DNA of 64,000 nucleotides, from positions 62,001 to 126,000 of the forward strand of contig NZ_LIPD01000020.1 of NCBI RefSeq assembly GCF_001905545.1. Direction: 5' to 3'. The DNA is from Streptomyces sp. CB02056. GTDB lineage: Bacteria > Actinomycetota > Actinomycetes > Streptomycetales > Streptomycetaceae. A program made the position numbers and the translations under genes. The notes under the pieces are model-generated. The model saw only the letters and a program-made list of their open reading frames with translations. It ran no database searches and was not told where the DNA came from. Below are positions 32,815 through 41,012 of this stretch, in pieces. How positions within the stretch are numbered: the stretch's first letter is position 1; each line of letters opens with the position of its first letter.

Positions 32815-32850
32815 GAGCGATGACATCGGCATCGACAGCTATCATCGCTC
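32815..32850. promoter_or_regulatory. Inverted repeat, candidate operator of the ArsR regulator
   Basis: Nine-base arms GAGCGATGA and TCATCGCTC separated by 18 bases, ending one base before the ATG of the ArsR-family gene. Autorepressing ArsR/SmtB proteins bind inverted repeats at this position, so this is a good operator candidate. The overlap with the start codon region suggests a very short leader. Confidence 0.55.
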
Positions 32851-32851
32851 C

Positions 32852-33250
32852 ATGACGATGAATAGCCCGGCGGCCGGGTCCCCGGCCACCACCTCGTGCG
32901 GCGCGCCCTCGGCAGCGGTGGCCCTGTTCCGCTCGCTCGGCGACCCGGCCCGCCTCGCGATCCTGCTGCGCCTGGCCCGGGGCGAGGCCAAGGTCGTGGA
33001 CCTGGTCGGCTGCGTGGGCCTGGCCCAGTCCACGGTCTCGGCGCACCTGGCCTGCCTGCGGGACTGCGGCCTGGTCGACTCCCGCCCCCAGGGCCGGGCC
33101 TCCCTGTACTTCCTGGCCCGCCCGGAACTGCTGGACCTGCTGGCCTCGGCCGAGCAGTTGCTCGCCGCGACCGGCGAGGCCGTCGACCTCTGCCCGATCT
33201 ACGGCACCCCGGCGGCGCCCGCCCCGGACAGCACCGGGGCCGGCCGATGA
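32852..33250 (+). CDS. ArsR/SmtB-family metal-responsive repressor
   Basis: 132 residues from the first ATG (a second in-frame ATG is two codons later). The winged-helix core reads LFRSLGDPARLAILLRL, then the recognition helix VGLAQSTVSAHLACLRDCGLV and the wing SRPQGRASLYFL. Cysteines at about residue 16 (SCG), in the alpha-4/alpha-R region (VGCVGL, HLACLRDCGLV) and near the C-terminus (DLCPIYG) are candidate metal ligands, as in CmtR/CadC-type sensors. The stop overlaps the start of the P1B ATPase (ATGA), so it is most likely the metal-sensing repressor of that pump. Confidence 0.93.
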   Translation: MTMNSPAAGSPATTSCGAPSAAVALFRSLGDPARLAILLRLARGEAKVVDLVGCVGLAQSTVSAHLACLRDCGLVDSRPQGRASLYFLARPELLDLLASAEQLLAATGEAVDLCPIYGTPAAPAPDSTGAGR

Positions 33251-35223
33251 GCGACGCCTGCGGCTGCGGCGACGACAGGGAGACCGTGGAGGGAGGGGAG
33301 GAGCGCGAACCGGAGAAGCTCTGGGAGGTCGGCGAGCTGCGGGCCGCCGCCGTGGCCGGCGTCCTGCTGCTGGCCGGACTGATCGTCGGCTGGTCCGGCG
33401 CGTCCGACACCGCGGTGACCGCGGTGACCGCGCTGAACGCACTCGCCCTCGTCGTCGGCGCCTGGACCTTCGTACCCGCCACGCTGCGCCGCCTGGCCAA
33501 GGGCAAGGTCGGGGTCGGCACGCTGATGACGATCGCCGCCGTGGGCGGGGTCCTCCTCGGCGAGGTCGGCGAGGCCGCCATGCTGGCCTTCCTCTACTCC
33601 GTCAGCGAGGGCCTGGAGGCCTGGTCCCTGGCCCGCACCCGCCGGGGCCTGCGCGCCCTGCTGAACCTGGTGCCCGAACGGGCGACCGTGCTGCGCGACG
33701 GCACCGAGCGGACCGTCGCTCCGGCCGAACTGCGCATCGGCGACACGATGGTGGTCAGGCCCGGCGAGCGGATCGCCACCGACGGCACCGTCCGCGCCGG
33801 CCGCACCGCCCTGGACGTCTCCGCCATCACCGGTGAGTCCGTCCCCGTCGAGGCCGGTCCGGGCAGCGAGGTGTACGCGGGCGCGATCAACGGCACTGGC
33901 GTGCTGGAGGTCGAGGTCACCAGCACGGCCGAGGACAACTCGCTGGCCCGGATCGTCCGGATCGTGGAGGCCGAACAGGCCCGCAAGGGCGCCGGCCAGC
34001 GCCTCGCCGACCGGATCGCCAAGCCCCTGGTGCCCGGCATCATGGTCGCCGCCGCCCTCATCGCCCTCGTCGGCTCCCTGCTGGGCGATCCGGCCACCTG
34101 GATCGAGCGGGCCCTGGTCGTCCTGGTCGCCGCCTCCCCGTGCGCACTCGCCATCTCCGTACCCGTCACCGTGGTCGCCGCCGTCGGTGCGGCCGGCAGG
34201 CTCGGCGTCCTGGTCAAGGGCGGAGCCGCCCTCGAAGCCCTCGGCGCCGTACGCGCCGTCGCCCTCGACAAGACCGGCACCCTCACCCGCAACCGGCCCA
34301 CCGTCGTCCGCGTCGCCACCCTGGACGGCCACAGCCGCGACACCGTCCTCGCGGTGGCCGCCGCGCTGGAGGCCCGCAGCGAACACCCCCTGGCCGAGGC
34401 CGTCCTGGCCGCCGCCCCCGGCGTGCCCGCCGCCACCGACGTCGAGGCGGTCACCGGCGCCGGCCTCACCGGCCGCCTGGACGGCCGCCCCGTCCGGCTC
34501 GGGCGCCCCGGCTGGATCGAGCCCGGCCCGCTGGCCGAAGCCGTCACCGCGATGCAGGACTCCGGCGCCACCGCCGTCCTCGTCGAGGACGACGCGACGG
34601 TGATCGGCGCGATCGCCGTACGCGACGAACTGCGCCCCGAGGCCCGCGAGGTCGTCGACCGCCTCCGTGCCCGCGGCCTGACCGTGGTGATGCTGACCGG
34701 CGACAACGAGCGCACCGCCCGGGCCCTCGCCGCCGAGGCCGGCATCGACACCGTGCACGCGGACCTGCGCCCCGAGGACAAGGCCCGCATCATCGCCGGG
34801 CTCCGCACCCTCCGCCCGACCGCGATGGTCGGCGACGGCGTCAACGACGCCCCCGCCCTGGCCACCGCCGACCTCGGCATCGCCATGGGGGCGATGGGCA
34901 CCGACGTCGCCATCGAGACCGCCGACGTCGCGCTCATGGGCGAGGACCTGCGCCACCTGCCCCAGGCCCTGGACCACGCCCGCCGCGCACGGCGGATCAT
35001 GCTCCAGAACGTCGGCCTGTCCCTGGCGGTCATCGTCGGTCTGATGCCGCTCGCCCTCCTCGGCGTCCTCGGCCTCGCCGCCGTCGTCGCGGTCCACGAG
35101 CTCGCCGAGATCGTCATCATCGGCAACGGCGTGCGGGCCGGACGCACCAAGCCGCTGCCCCCGGCCCCGACTTCGACCCCGCACCGCGCGAGCGCGCCCG
35201 CCCCGGCCGGAGCCGTCGCCTGA
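33247..35223 (+). CDS. P1B-4-type heavy-metal transporting ATPase (Co/Fe-type)
   Basis: 658-residue P-type ATPase, overlapping the regulator by 4 bases. Visible motifs: TGES in the actuator domain, SPCALAI in the membrane (SPC rather than CPC), the phosphorylation site DKTGTLT with Asp at about 341, GDGVNDAP in the hinge, and HELAE in the last membrane segment. The SPC plus HE combination is typical of the P1B-4 group, which exports cobalt, iron or related divalent metals. There is no N-terminal CxxC metal-binding domain, only a short Cys-containing start (DACGCGDD). It probably protects the cell from excess metal sensed by the ArsR protein. Confidence 0.93.
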   Translation: MSDACGCGDDRETVEGGEEREPEKLWEVGELRAAAVAGVLLLAGLIVGWSGASDTAVTAVTALNALALVVGAWTFVPATLRRLAKGKVGVGTLMTIAAVGGVLLGEVGEAAMLAFLYSVSEGLEAWSLARTRRGLRALLNLVPERATVLRDGTERTVAPAELRIGDTMVVRPGERIATDGTVRAGRTALDVSAITGESVPVEAGPGSEVYAGAINGTGVLEVEVTSTAEDNSLARIVRIVEAEQARKGAGQRLADRIAKPLVPGIMVAAALIALVGSLLGDPATWIERALVVLVAASPCALAISVPVTVVAAVGAAGRLGVLVKGGAALEALGAVRAVALDKTGTLTRNRPTVVRVATLDGHSRDTVLAVAAALEARSEHPLAEAVLAAAPGVPAATDVEAVTGAGLTGRLDGRPVRLGRPGWIEPGPLAEAVTAMQDSGATAVLVEDDATVIGAIAVRDELRPEAREVVDRLRARGLTVVMLTGDNERTARALAAEAGIDTVHADLRPEDKARIIAGLRTLRPTAMVGDGVNDAPALATADLGIAMGAMGTDVAIETADVALMGEDLRHLPQALDHARRARRIMLQNVGLSLAVIVGLMPLALLGVLGLAAVVAVHELAEIVIIGNGVRAGRTKPLPPAPTSTPHRASAPAPAGAVA

Positions 35224-35248
35224 CCCCTCGCCCGTAGCACGGTCCGCC

Positions 35249-35301
35249 GGCCCCGGCCGCTCCACGCTCCGCCGCCGACGGCGCGTGGAGCGGCCGGGGC
35301 C
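35249..35301 (+). terminator. Terminator hairpin after the metal ATPase
   Basis: 19-bp perfect stem GGCCCCGGCCGCTCCACGC / GCGTGGAGCGGCCGGGGCC around a 15-base loop, 25 bases after the stop codon. Confidence 0.8.
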
Positions 35302-35355
35302 GCTGTCGAACACCGCGTCCCCGGGCCGGGTGGAGATCGATGTGCAGTAGTCGCA

Positions 35356-35375
35356 ACTTGAAGAATTCTTCAAGT
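35356..35375. promoter_or_regulatory. Perfect 20-bp palindrome, candidate ArsR operator
   Basis: ACTTGAAGAATTCTTCAAGT is a perfect 20-base palindrome and strikingly AT-rich against its surroundings. It lies 73 bases before the operon of a 63-residue protein, an ArsR-family repressor and a SulP transporter, and is the natural binding site for that repressor. It is followed by tagatgat-like AT-rich sequence that could be the -10 region. Confidence 0.75.
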
Positions 35376-35448
35376 GCATAGATGATGCTGCCCTGTACTC
35401 GGCAGAGATGCGGTCGCGCGCGGCAGCGCCGGCGGCGAGGAGGGGCGC

Positions 35449-35640
35449 ATGAGCGACGTATTCGACCAGGAGCTTCGCGAGCAGCTCGACGAGGCCCGCC
35501 GGCAGCGGGCCGGCGCCCGGGCGGCTGGTGACGAGGACAGCGCGCAGGCGTACGCCGGACGCGTCACACAGCTGCTGCGGATCGCCGCCCAGCACGGCAT
35601 CGAGATCGAGCACACCGCCGAGGAACAGGAAGAGGACTGA
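35449..35640 (+). CDS. Small acidic helical protein, first gene of the SulP operon
   Basis: 63 residues, starting at an ATG after GAGGAGG and ending 2 bases before the ArsR gene. Almost entirely charged and predicted helical or coiled (FDQELREQLDEARRQRAGAR, ending EEQEED). No cysteines, signal or membrane segment. I do not recognise a named family. The excellent ribosome site and the tight spacing to the repressor make it a real gene, probably a partner or modulator of the repressor or transporter. Confidence 0.75.
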   Translation: MSDVFDQELREQLDEARRQRAGARAAGDEDSAQAYAGRVTQLLRIAAQHGIEIEHTAEEQEED

Positions 35641-35642
35641 GC

Positions 35643-35999
35643 ATGGCCGTCCCGCTCTACCAGGCGAAGGCGGAGTTCTTCCGCACGCTCGGCCACCCGG
35701 CGCGCATCCGCGTGCTGGAACTGCTCCAGGACGGTCCGCGTCCGGTGCGCGAGCTGCTCGCCTCGATCGAGATCGAGCCGTCCAGCCTCTCCCAGCAGCT
35801 CTCCGTCCTGCGCCGCAGCAACCTGGTCACGGCCACCCGCGAGGGCAACACCGTGGTCTACGCACTGAGCACGCCGGACGTCGCGGAGCTGCTGCGGGCC
35901 GCGCGCCGCATCCTCACCGAGATGATCGCCGACCAGGGGACGCTGCTCGCCGAGCTGCGCTCGGCCGGGCTTCCGGACGCGGCGGAGCAGACGGCGTGA
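35643..35999 (+). CDS. ArsR-family repressor of the SulP operon
   Basis: 118-residue winged-helix regulator: FFRTLGHPARIRVLELL, recognition helix IEPSSLSQQLSVLRRSNLV, wing ATREGNTVVYALS. There is no cysteine at all, so it does not sense metal by thiol ligands in the way of classic ArsR proteins. The stop overlaps the GTG start of the SulP transporter (GTGA), so the two are co-translated. ArsR-SulP pairs are frequent in actinobacteria. The perfect palindrome at 35356 is the probable operator. Confidence 0.93.
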   Translation: MAVPLYQAKAEFFRTLGHPARIRVLELLQDGPRPVRELLASIEIEPSSLSQQLSVLRRSNLVTATREGNTVVYALSTPDVAELLRAARRILTEMIADQGTLLAELRSAGLPDAAEQTA

Positions 36000-37723
36000 G
36001 CGCCACGCGGACCACCCTCGTGGGCCGGGCCGCCGGGCGGGTCCGGGCCGTCCTGCCGAACCGCGCGGCCCTCGCCGCCATGGGGCGCTCGCCGCGCAAG
36101 GACCTGGTGGCCGGTCTGACGGTGGCGATCGTCGCGCTGCCGCTCGCGCTGGGCTTCGGCGTCGCCTCCGGCGCGGGGGCCGAGGCCGGGCTGGCCACCG
36201 CCGTGGTCGCCGGGGCGCTGGCCGCGGTGTTCGGCGGCTCCAACCTCCAGGTCAGCGGACCGACCGGCGCCATGACCGTGGTCCTGGTGCCGATCGTGCA
36301 CCGGTACGGCACCTCCGGCGTCCTCACCGTCGGCCTGATCGCCGGCCTGCTGCTGGTCGCCCTCGCCCTCGGCGGGGCCGGCCGTTTCATGGCCTACGTC
36401 CCCGCGCCGGTCGTCGAGGGCTTCACCCTCGGCATCGCCGGCGTGATCGGACTCCAGCAGGTGCCCGCCGCCCTCGGCGTCACCAAGGGCGACGCCGAGA
36501 ACGTCGTGGCCGTCGCCGGACAGGCCCTCGCCGACTTCGCCCGCCACCCGCACCCGGCCGCGCCCGCCGTGGCGCTCGCCGTCGCCGCGGTGATGCTCGT
36601 CGGCGCACGGCTGCGCCCCGGCATCCCGTTCTCGCTGCTCGCCGTCGCCGCCGCGACCGCGGTGGCCGACCTCGCCCACCTGGACGTGGCGACCATCGGC
36701 CACCTCCCGGCCGGTCTGCCGCTGCCGTCGCTGGGCTTCCTCGACCCCGGCGCGGTGCCGCACCTGCTCACCGCCGCCCTCGCGGTCGCCGCGCTGGCGG
36801 CGCTGGAGTCGCTGATGTCGGCGACCGCCGCGGACGCGATGAGTGCTTCCGAACGGCACGACAGCGACCGGGAGTTGTTCGGCCAGGGAGTGGCCAACCT
36901 GGTCGCCCCGCTGTTCGGTGGCGTCGCCGCCACCGGCGCGATCGCCCGTACCGCCGTCAACGTCCGCTCCGGCGCCGTCTCCCGGCTCGCCGCCCTGGTG
37001 CACGCCGCCGTGCTCGCGGTGGTCGTGTTCGCCGCCGCTCCGCTCGTCGAGGGCATCCCGCTGGCCGCGCTCGCGGGCGTCCTGATCGCCACCGCGGTCC
37101 GGATGGTCGAGGTGGCCTCACTGCGGGCGCTGGCCCGCAGCGGACGCGGCGAGGCCGCCGTTCTGGCGCTCACCGCCGCCGCGACCCTGGCCTTCGACCT
37201 GGTCACGGCCGTCGTCGTCGGCCTGGCCGTCGCCGGGATCCTGGCCCTGCGCCAGGTCGCGCGCTCCGCGCGGCTCCAGCAGGTGCCGCTGCACGACGGC
37301 CTGGCCCCGGCCGACCACCACGAGGAGGAGCGGGCGCTGCTCGCCGAGCACATCGTCGCCTACCGGATAGACGGGCCGGTGTTCTTCGCGGCCGCACACC
37401 GCTTCCTGCTCCAACTCGCCGAGACCACCGACGTCAAGGCCGTCATCCTGCGCCTGTCCCACGTCACCGCGATCGACTCCACGGGCGCCCTGGCGCTGGG
37501 CGACGCGATCGGCACGCTGGAACGGCGCGGCATCCTCGTCCTGGCCGCGGGGGTGCCGGACGGCCACCGGCGGACCCTGGACGCCCTCGGCGTCCTGGAC
37601 ACCCTCCAGCGGCAGGGGAGGGTCTTCGCCCAGACTTCCGACGCCATCGCCCGTGCCCGCACCGAGCTGCGGACCACCGGAGTCCTGGCGGAGGCCACGG
37701 CACGAAAGGGAACGGACCGATGA
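35996..37723 (+). CDS. SulP-family anion transporter with STAS domain
   Basis: 575-residue membrane protein starting at GTG 35996, overlapping the regulator by 4 bases. The first 430 residues form the SulP membrane core with signature stretches such as DLVAGLTVAIVALPLALGF and SGPTGAMTVVLVPIV; the last 130 form a STAS domain with the conserved loop HVTAIDSTGALAL. The family carries sulfate, bicarbonate or other anions; the substrate cannot be read from the sequence. Neighbouring small genes, an ArsR regulator upstream and a DUF6126-like peptide downstream, look like part of the same operon. Confidence 0.93.
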   Translation: MSATRTTLVGRAAGRVRAVLPNRAALAAMGRSPRKDLVAGLTVAIVALPLALGFGVASGAGAEAGLATAVVAGALAAVFGGSNLQVSGPTGAMTVVLVPIVHRYGTSGVLTVGLIAGLLLVALALGGAGRFMAYVPAPVVEGFTLGIAGVIGLQQVPAALGVTKGDAENVVAVAGQALADFARHPHPAAPAVALAVAAVMLVGARLRPGIPFSLLAVAAATAVADLAHLDVATIGHLPAGLPLPSLGFLDPGAVPHLLTAALAVAALAALESLMSATAADAMSASERHDSDRELFGQGVANLVAPLFGGVAATGAIARTAVNVRSGAVSRLAALVHAAVLAVVVFAAAPLVEGIPLAALAGVLIATAVRMVEVASLRALARSGRGEAAVLALTAAATLAFDLVTAVVVGLAVAGILALRQVARSARLQQVPLHDGLAPADHHEEERALLAEHIVAYRIDGPVFFAAAHRFLLQLAETTDVKAVILRLSHVTAIDSTGALALGDAIGTLERRGILVLAAGVPDGHRRTLDALGVLDTLQRQGRVFAQTSDAIARARTELRTTGVLAEATARKGTDR

Positions 37724-37796
37724 CCGCCCGGCGCCCGCGCATCCGCCCGAGGCCCCGCCACGACCGCCCCACGACCCGACCCCAGGAGCACCGACC

Positions 37797-37928
37797 ATGA
37801 GCAGCGCCACCGGTGACGAGAAGAAGCGGCGCAAGGCCATGCTCATCCGCGCCGGGATCTACATCCTGGGCACCCACCTGTTCGCCGGCTTCGTCATCCT
37901 GCTCTTCGCCCTCGGCAACCGCCACTGA
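37797..37928 (+). CDS. DUF6126-like small membrane protein
   Basis: 43 residues from the ATG at 37797, preceded by CAGGAG. A charged N-terminus (DEKKRRKA) is followed by one hydrophobic helix (GIYILGTHLFAGFVILLFAL) and a short HH-type tail. It matches the pattern of the DUF6126 family of tiny Streptomyces membrane proteins. It lies 73 bases after the SulP stop; between them an Arg/Pro-rich 26-codon frame (37720-37800) overlaps both genes by ATGA and may only provide translational coupling. It could be a small accessory subunit of the transporter. Confidence 0.75.
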   Translation: MSSATGDEKKRRKAMLIRAGIYILGTHLFAGFVILLFALGNRH

Positions 37929-38055
37929 CCCCCCGTCCGGTCGCCGCCCCCGAACTGCTGCCACATCGGGCAGGGTTCGCGCTGCTGACGGTTCGTCGCA
38001 ACGCCTGGACGGGAACGGGAGTGCTCCAGCGCCGGCAGTGTGGCAGGCTGGCCCG

Positions 38056-38526
38056 ATGTCTACGACCCTCCGCCCCATGGACGCCCGACTCCTGCCCGCC
38101 TGGCTCGATCGCAGCCGGGCCGAGTACGCCAAGGACCTCGTCGCTGCGGGGCAGACGCCCGAGGAGGCCGGCCGTCACGCGGCCGACAGCATGGCCCGCT
38201 ACTTCCCCTCCGGTGCACCGAGCCCCGGGCACGCGGTCTTCGACGTGGTCGATGCCGCCGGGGCCACCGTCGGCCACCTCTGGATCGGACCGGACACGAG
38301 CGAGGACGCCGGCTCCTGGTGGGTCTGGGACATCGCGATCGACGCCGACAAGCGCGGGCTGGGCCTCGGGCGAAGGGCCATGCTCCTCGGCGAGGAGTAC
38401 GCCCGGGCGCAGGGCGCCCATACCCTCGGGCTCAGCGTCTTCGGGTTCAACACGGGCGCGCGCGGCCTCTACGAGTCGCTCGGCTACGAGACGACCTCGG
38501 TCAAGATGCTCAAGCGGCTCGGCTGA
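38056..38526 (+). CDS. GNAT-family N-acetyltransferase
   Basis: 156 residues. GNAT motif A (acetyl-CoA binding) reads WDIAIDADKRGLGLGRRAML, with the R/Q-x-x-G-x-G/A loop as RGLGLGR, followed by motif B with GLSVFGFNTGARGLYESLGY. The N-terminal half (RSRAEYAKDLVAAGQTPEEA) is the helical part common in actinobacterial GNATs. The acetyl acceptor is unknown. It stands alone on the + strand, converging on the membrane protein gene at 38543 with only 16 bases between them and no visible terminator. Confidence 0.92.
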   Translation: MSTTLRPMDARLLPAWLDRSRAEYAKDLVAAGQTPEEAGRHAADSMARYFPSGAPSPGHAVFDVVDAAGATVGHLWIGPDTSEDAGSWWVWDIAIDADKRGLGLGRRAMLLGEEYARAQGAHTLGLSVFGFNTGARGLYESLGYETTSVKMLKRLG

Positions 38527-38542
38527 GGTCCTGGGGCATCGC

Positions 38543-39385
38543 CTACGGGTGGGTGTCCTTGGCCGTGGGCTGCGTCTTCTGGTTGTAGATCTCCTTGCCG
38601 TCCGCGTTGTAGGCGTGGACGTAGGGGGTCGGGGGGAAGGCGTTCGCGTCGGGGCCGGTGGAGATGGCAGCCGTGTAGGCGAACGCGCCGCCCGCCATGA
38701 CGGCCGGGTACTGCGTCGGGTCGTCGCCGTAGCTGATGGTGACCTTGGCGACGTCGGCGGTGTAGTGCCCGGCGCCCAGTGAGAGGACCTGCCCGGCACC
38801 GGTCGGGGCGTTGAAGCTGTCGAAGAACTCGACCAGGTGGCCGGCGCCCCACAGACGGTCGTTGATGAACGTCGGGGGGAGGGAGATGCTGTGCCCGGTC
38901 CGGCCCTTCGACTCGCACTGCACGTACTGGCCGGCGGAGTCGACGGCGACGACCACGCCGTCGGTGTCCGAGGAGGCGGCGGGAGCGCGGACCGCGATCA
39001 CCGCCTGGTACTGCGACGCCTCGGAGCCCAGGCAGGAGCCCAGGATCTCGGCGACGGCCCCGGCCTCGATCGGAGTCGTCGTCGTGCTGGTGACGGTGAA
39101 CGCCGCCGGGGGGTGGGGGGAGGCCGGCACGGAGGGGGTGCCTGTGGCGGCCGGCCCCTGCTGTGGTGCCGGTGGGTGTTGTGGCCCCGGCGGGTTCAGC
39201 ACGGACGGGAGGGTCAGGCACAGGGCCGCCGCGGCGCAGGCCGCGGTCGCGCCGAGGGCGTGTCGACGGTGGCGGCGCCGGTCGGCGCGTCTGCGGATCT
39301 CCGCAGCGGGCAGAGTCGGTGCCGGCATCTGCGTGCCGAGCAGCCGCAGCCGGTCGTCGAGGCTGTCGTGGACGGGGTCAGACAC
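38543..39385 (-). CDS. Membrane protein paired with ECF sigma factor (putative anti-sigma)
   Basis: 280 residues from a GTG start that lies inside the end of the sigma gene (8-base overlap). About 40 cytoplasmic residues rich in Arg/His, one membrane helix (ALGATAACAAAALCLTLPSVL), a Pro-rich linker, then an extracytoplasmic domain of about 180 residues with two cysteines (SCLGSEA and VQCESK). No zinc anti-sigma HxxxCxxC motif is visible, so if it restrains the sigma factor it does so by another fold. The extracytoplasmic domain is almost identical to the secreted protein encoded at 40143 on the other strand. Confidence 0.85.
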   Translation of the reverse strand: MSDPVHDSLDDRLRLLGTQMPAPTLPAAEIRRRADRRRHRRHALGATAACAAAALCLTLPSVLNPPGPQHPPAPQQGPAATGTPSVPASPHPPAAFTVTSTTTTPIEAGAVAEILGSCLGSEASQYQAVIAVRAPAASSDTDGVVVAVDSAGQYVQCESKGRTGHSISLPPTFINDRLWGAGHLVEFFDSFNAPTGAGQVLSLGAGHYTADVAKVTISYGDDPTQYPAVMAGGAFAYTAAISTGPDANAFPPTPYVHAYNADGKEIYNQKTQPTAKDTHP

Positions 39386-39890
39386 GGAGCTTTCCTTCCT
39401 CGCTGGTCGGGGTCCGGTCGGAGAGTCTGGCCGCGAGCGCGGTCCGGCCGCGGGCGAGGCGGCTCTTGACGGTGCTGATGCCGGCGCCGGTCTCGGCGGA
39501 GACCTGCTCGATGGAGAGGTCGCACATGTGGTGCAGGACCAGGGCGATCCGCTGTGCTTCGGGTAGGTCGCGGAGCGCGGTGACCAGCATCAGGTGCTCC
39601 TCGGTGGGCGGCTCGACGGTGGACGGTTCGTGGCGGTGGTGGTGTCCGGCCAGGTGCAGGCCCCGGGCGAGGCGCCGCCAGCGGGAGTGGGCCAGCCGCC
39701 GGGCCGTGGTCCGGATCCATGCCTCCGGGGCGTTGCCGGGGTCGAAGGTGCGCCTGCGGTCCCAGGCGCGGATGAAGGCCTCCTGGACCACGTCCTGGGC
39801 TTCGGACCAGTTGCCGGTTATCGCGTAGAGCTGCCCGGTGAGGCGGGAGAAGGACGCCGCGTAGAACGCGTCGAACTCCTGTGGCGTCAT
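39378..39890 (-). CDS. SigE-type ECF RNA polymerase sigma factor
   Basis: 170 residues from ATG 39890 (a TTG directly before it is less likely), preceded by GGAGAG. Region 2 reads LTGQLYAITGNWSEAQDVVQEAFIRAWDRR, and region 4 reads LRDLPEAQRIALVLHHMCDLS...GISTVKSRLARGRTALAARL, typical of the SigE/Sig70-ECF group of actinobacteria. Overlap with the membrane protein gene indicates a sigma/anti-sigma pair responding to a signal outside the cell. The divergent secreted paralogue of the sensor domain may be its target or ligand competitor. Confidence 0.93.
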   Translation of the reverse strand: MTPQEFDAFYAASFSRLTGQLYAITGNWSEAQDVVQEAFIRAWDRRRTFDPGNAPEAWIRTTARRLAHSRWRRLARGLHLAGHHHRHEPSTVEPPTEEHLMLVTALRDLPEAQRIALVLHHMCDLSIEQVSAETGAGISTVKSRLARGRTALAARLSDRTPTSEEGKLRV

Positions 39891-40142
39891 CAAGGGCCTC
39901 TCCTCCGGGGCTGTCCGTCAGCTCGCGGCACGGGCGGTGCGCGAGGGAGCACTCCTCGGCCACGGCGGGTCAGCCGTGCGTCCTGGGTGGAGCCTCCCGC
40001 CCTGTACGCACGAGCGCCGTCCCAGGGTTACATCGACGGCCTATGACCTGGATCACACGCGCGGGATGCGACCGCTCGGGCGTCGGGAGGCGTACAGGGG
40101 CGCGGGCATCAACCGGACGCCCGCAGGAAGGGACACGGATTC

Positions 40143-40910
40143 ATGCGTATCCGCCCGATCATGATCATCACCGCCACCGCCGCGGCCATCGCGACCGCGG
40201 GGGGAATGGCCACCGCCGCGACCGGCACCCCCACGGCCACCCCCACGGCCCAGAGCAAGCCCGCCGCCGCGCCGGCCGCCCCTGCCGCGCCGGCCGCCCC
40301 GGCCTCCGGCAGCGGCTCGGCCGCGACCGGAGCGACTGCCACCCCGGCGGCCTCCACCGTCACCAGCACGACGACGACCCCGATCGACGCCGGGACCGTC
40401 GCCGGGATCCTGGCCTCCTGCCTGGGCTCCGAGGCTTCGCAGTACCAGGCGGTGATCGGGGTCCGCGCTCCCGTCGCCTCGTCGGACACCGACGGCGTGG
40501 TCATCGCCGTCGACTCCGCCGGCCAGTACGTGCAGTGCGAGTCGAAGGGCGACAAGGGCACCAGCATGTCCTCGCCCGCGACGTTCATCAACGACCGCCT
40601 GTGGGGCACCGGTCACCTGGTCGAGTTCTTCGACAGCTTCAGCACGCCGGCCGGTGCCGGGCAGGTCCTCTCGCTGGGCGCCGGGCACTACACCGCCGAC
40701 GTCGCCAAGGTCACCATCAGCTACGGCGACGACGCGACGGAGTACCCGGCCGTCATGGCGGGCGGCGCGTTCGCCTACACGGCTGCCATCTCCACCGGCT
40801 CCGACGCGAACGCCTTCCCCCCGGCTCCCTACGTCCACGCCTACAACGCGGACGGCAAGGAGATCTACAACCAGAAGACGCAGCCCACGGTCAAGAACAC
40901 CCACCCGTAG
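40143..40910 (+). CDS. Secreted paralogue of the anti-sigma extracytoplasmic domain
   Basis: 255 residues with a signal peptide (MRIRPIMIITATAAAIATAGG, cleavage near AATG), an Ala/Pro-rich linker of about 50 residues, and a C-terminal domain of about 180 residues nearly identical to the outer part of the membrane protein at 38543; I count roughly two dozen differences by eye. No membrane helix follows the signal, so it should be exported. It is transcribed divergently from the sigma factor gene and ends at a strong palindromic terminator. No catalytic motif is visible. It may bind the same ligand as the sensor or modulate it. Confidence 0.88.
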   Translation: MRIRPIMIITATAAAIATAGGMATAATGTPTATPTAQSKPAAAPAAPAAPAAPASGSGSAATGATATPAASTVTSTTTTPIDAGTVAGILASCLGSEASQYQAVIGVRAPVASSDTDGVVIAVDSAGQYVQCESKGDKGTSMSSPATFINDRLWGTGHLVEFFDSFSTPAGAGQVLSLGAGHYTADVAKVTISYGDDATEYPAVMAGGAFAYTAAISTGSDANAFPPAPYVHAYNADGKEIYNQKTQPTVKNTHP

Positions 40911-40950
40911 GCGACACTCCGGGCGGTCGGCCGTTGCGACCGCCGCAGGG

Positions 40951-40990
40951 GCAGTGAGCCGGCTCCTCCGCGGAGGAGCCGGCTCACTGC
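40951..40990. terminator. 40-bp perfect palindrome, bidirectional terminator
   Basis: A perfect 20-bp stem without loop spacer (left arm GCAGTGAGCCGGCTCCTCCG) followed by CTTTCG. It lies between the convergent genes ending at 40910 and 41013 and probably stops transcription from both sides. Confidence 0.85.
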
Positions 40991-41012
40991 CTTTCGAACC
41001 GGGCCGAGCGGG

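Noticed and set aside
32316-33581. Minus-strand open frame of 421 codons over the ArsR/ATPase region
   Set aside because: It is antisense to two clear genes and its translation is low-complexity Pro/Arg/Ser with no domain.
37720-37800. 26-residue Arg/Pro-rich peptide gene
   Set aside because: It overlaps both neighbours by ATGA, but its composition (RRPRIRPRPRHDRP) is what random GC-rich sequence gives; more likely a coupling spacer.
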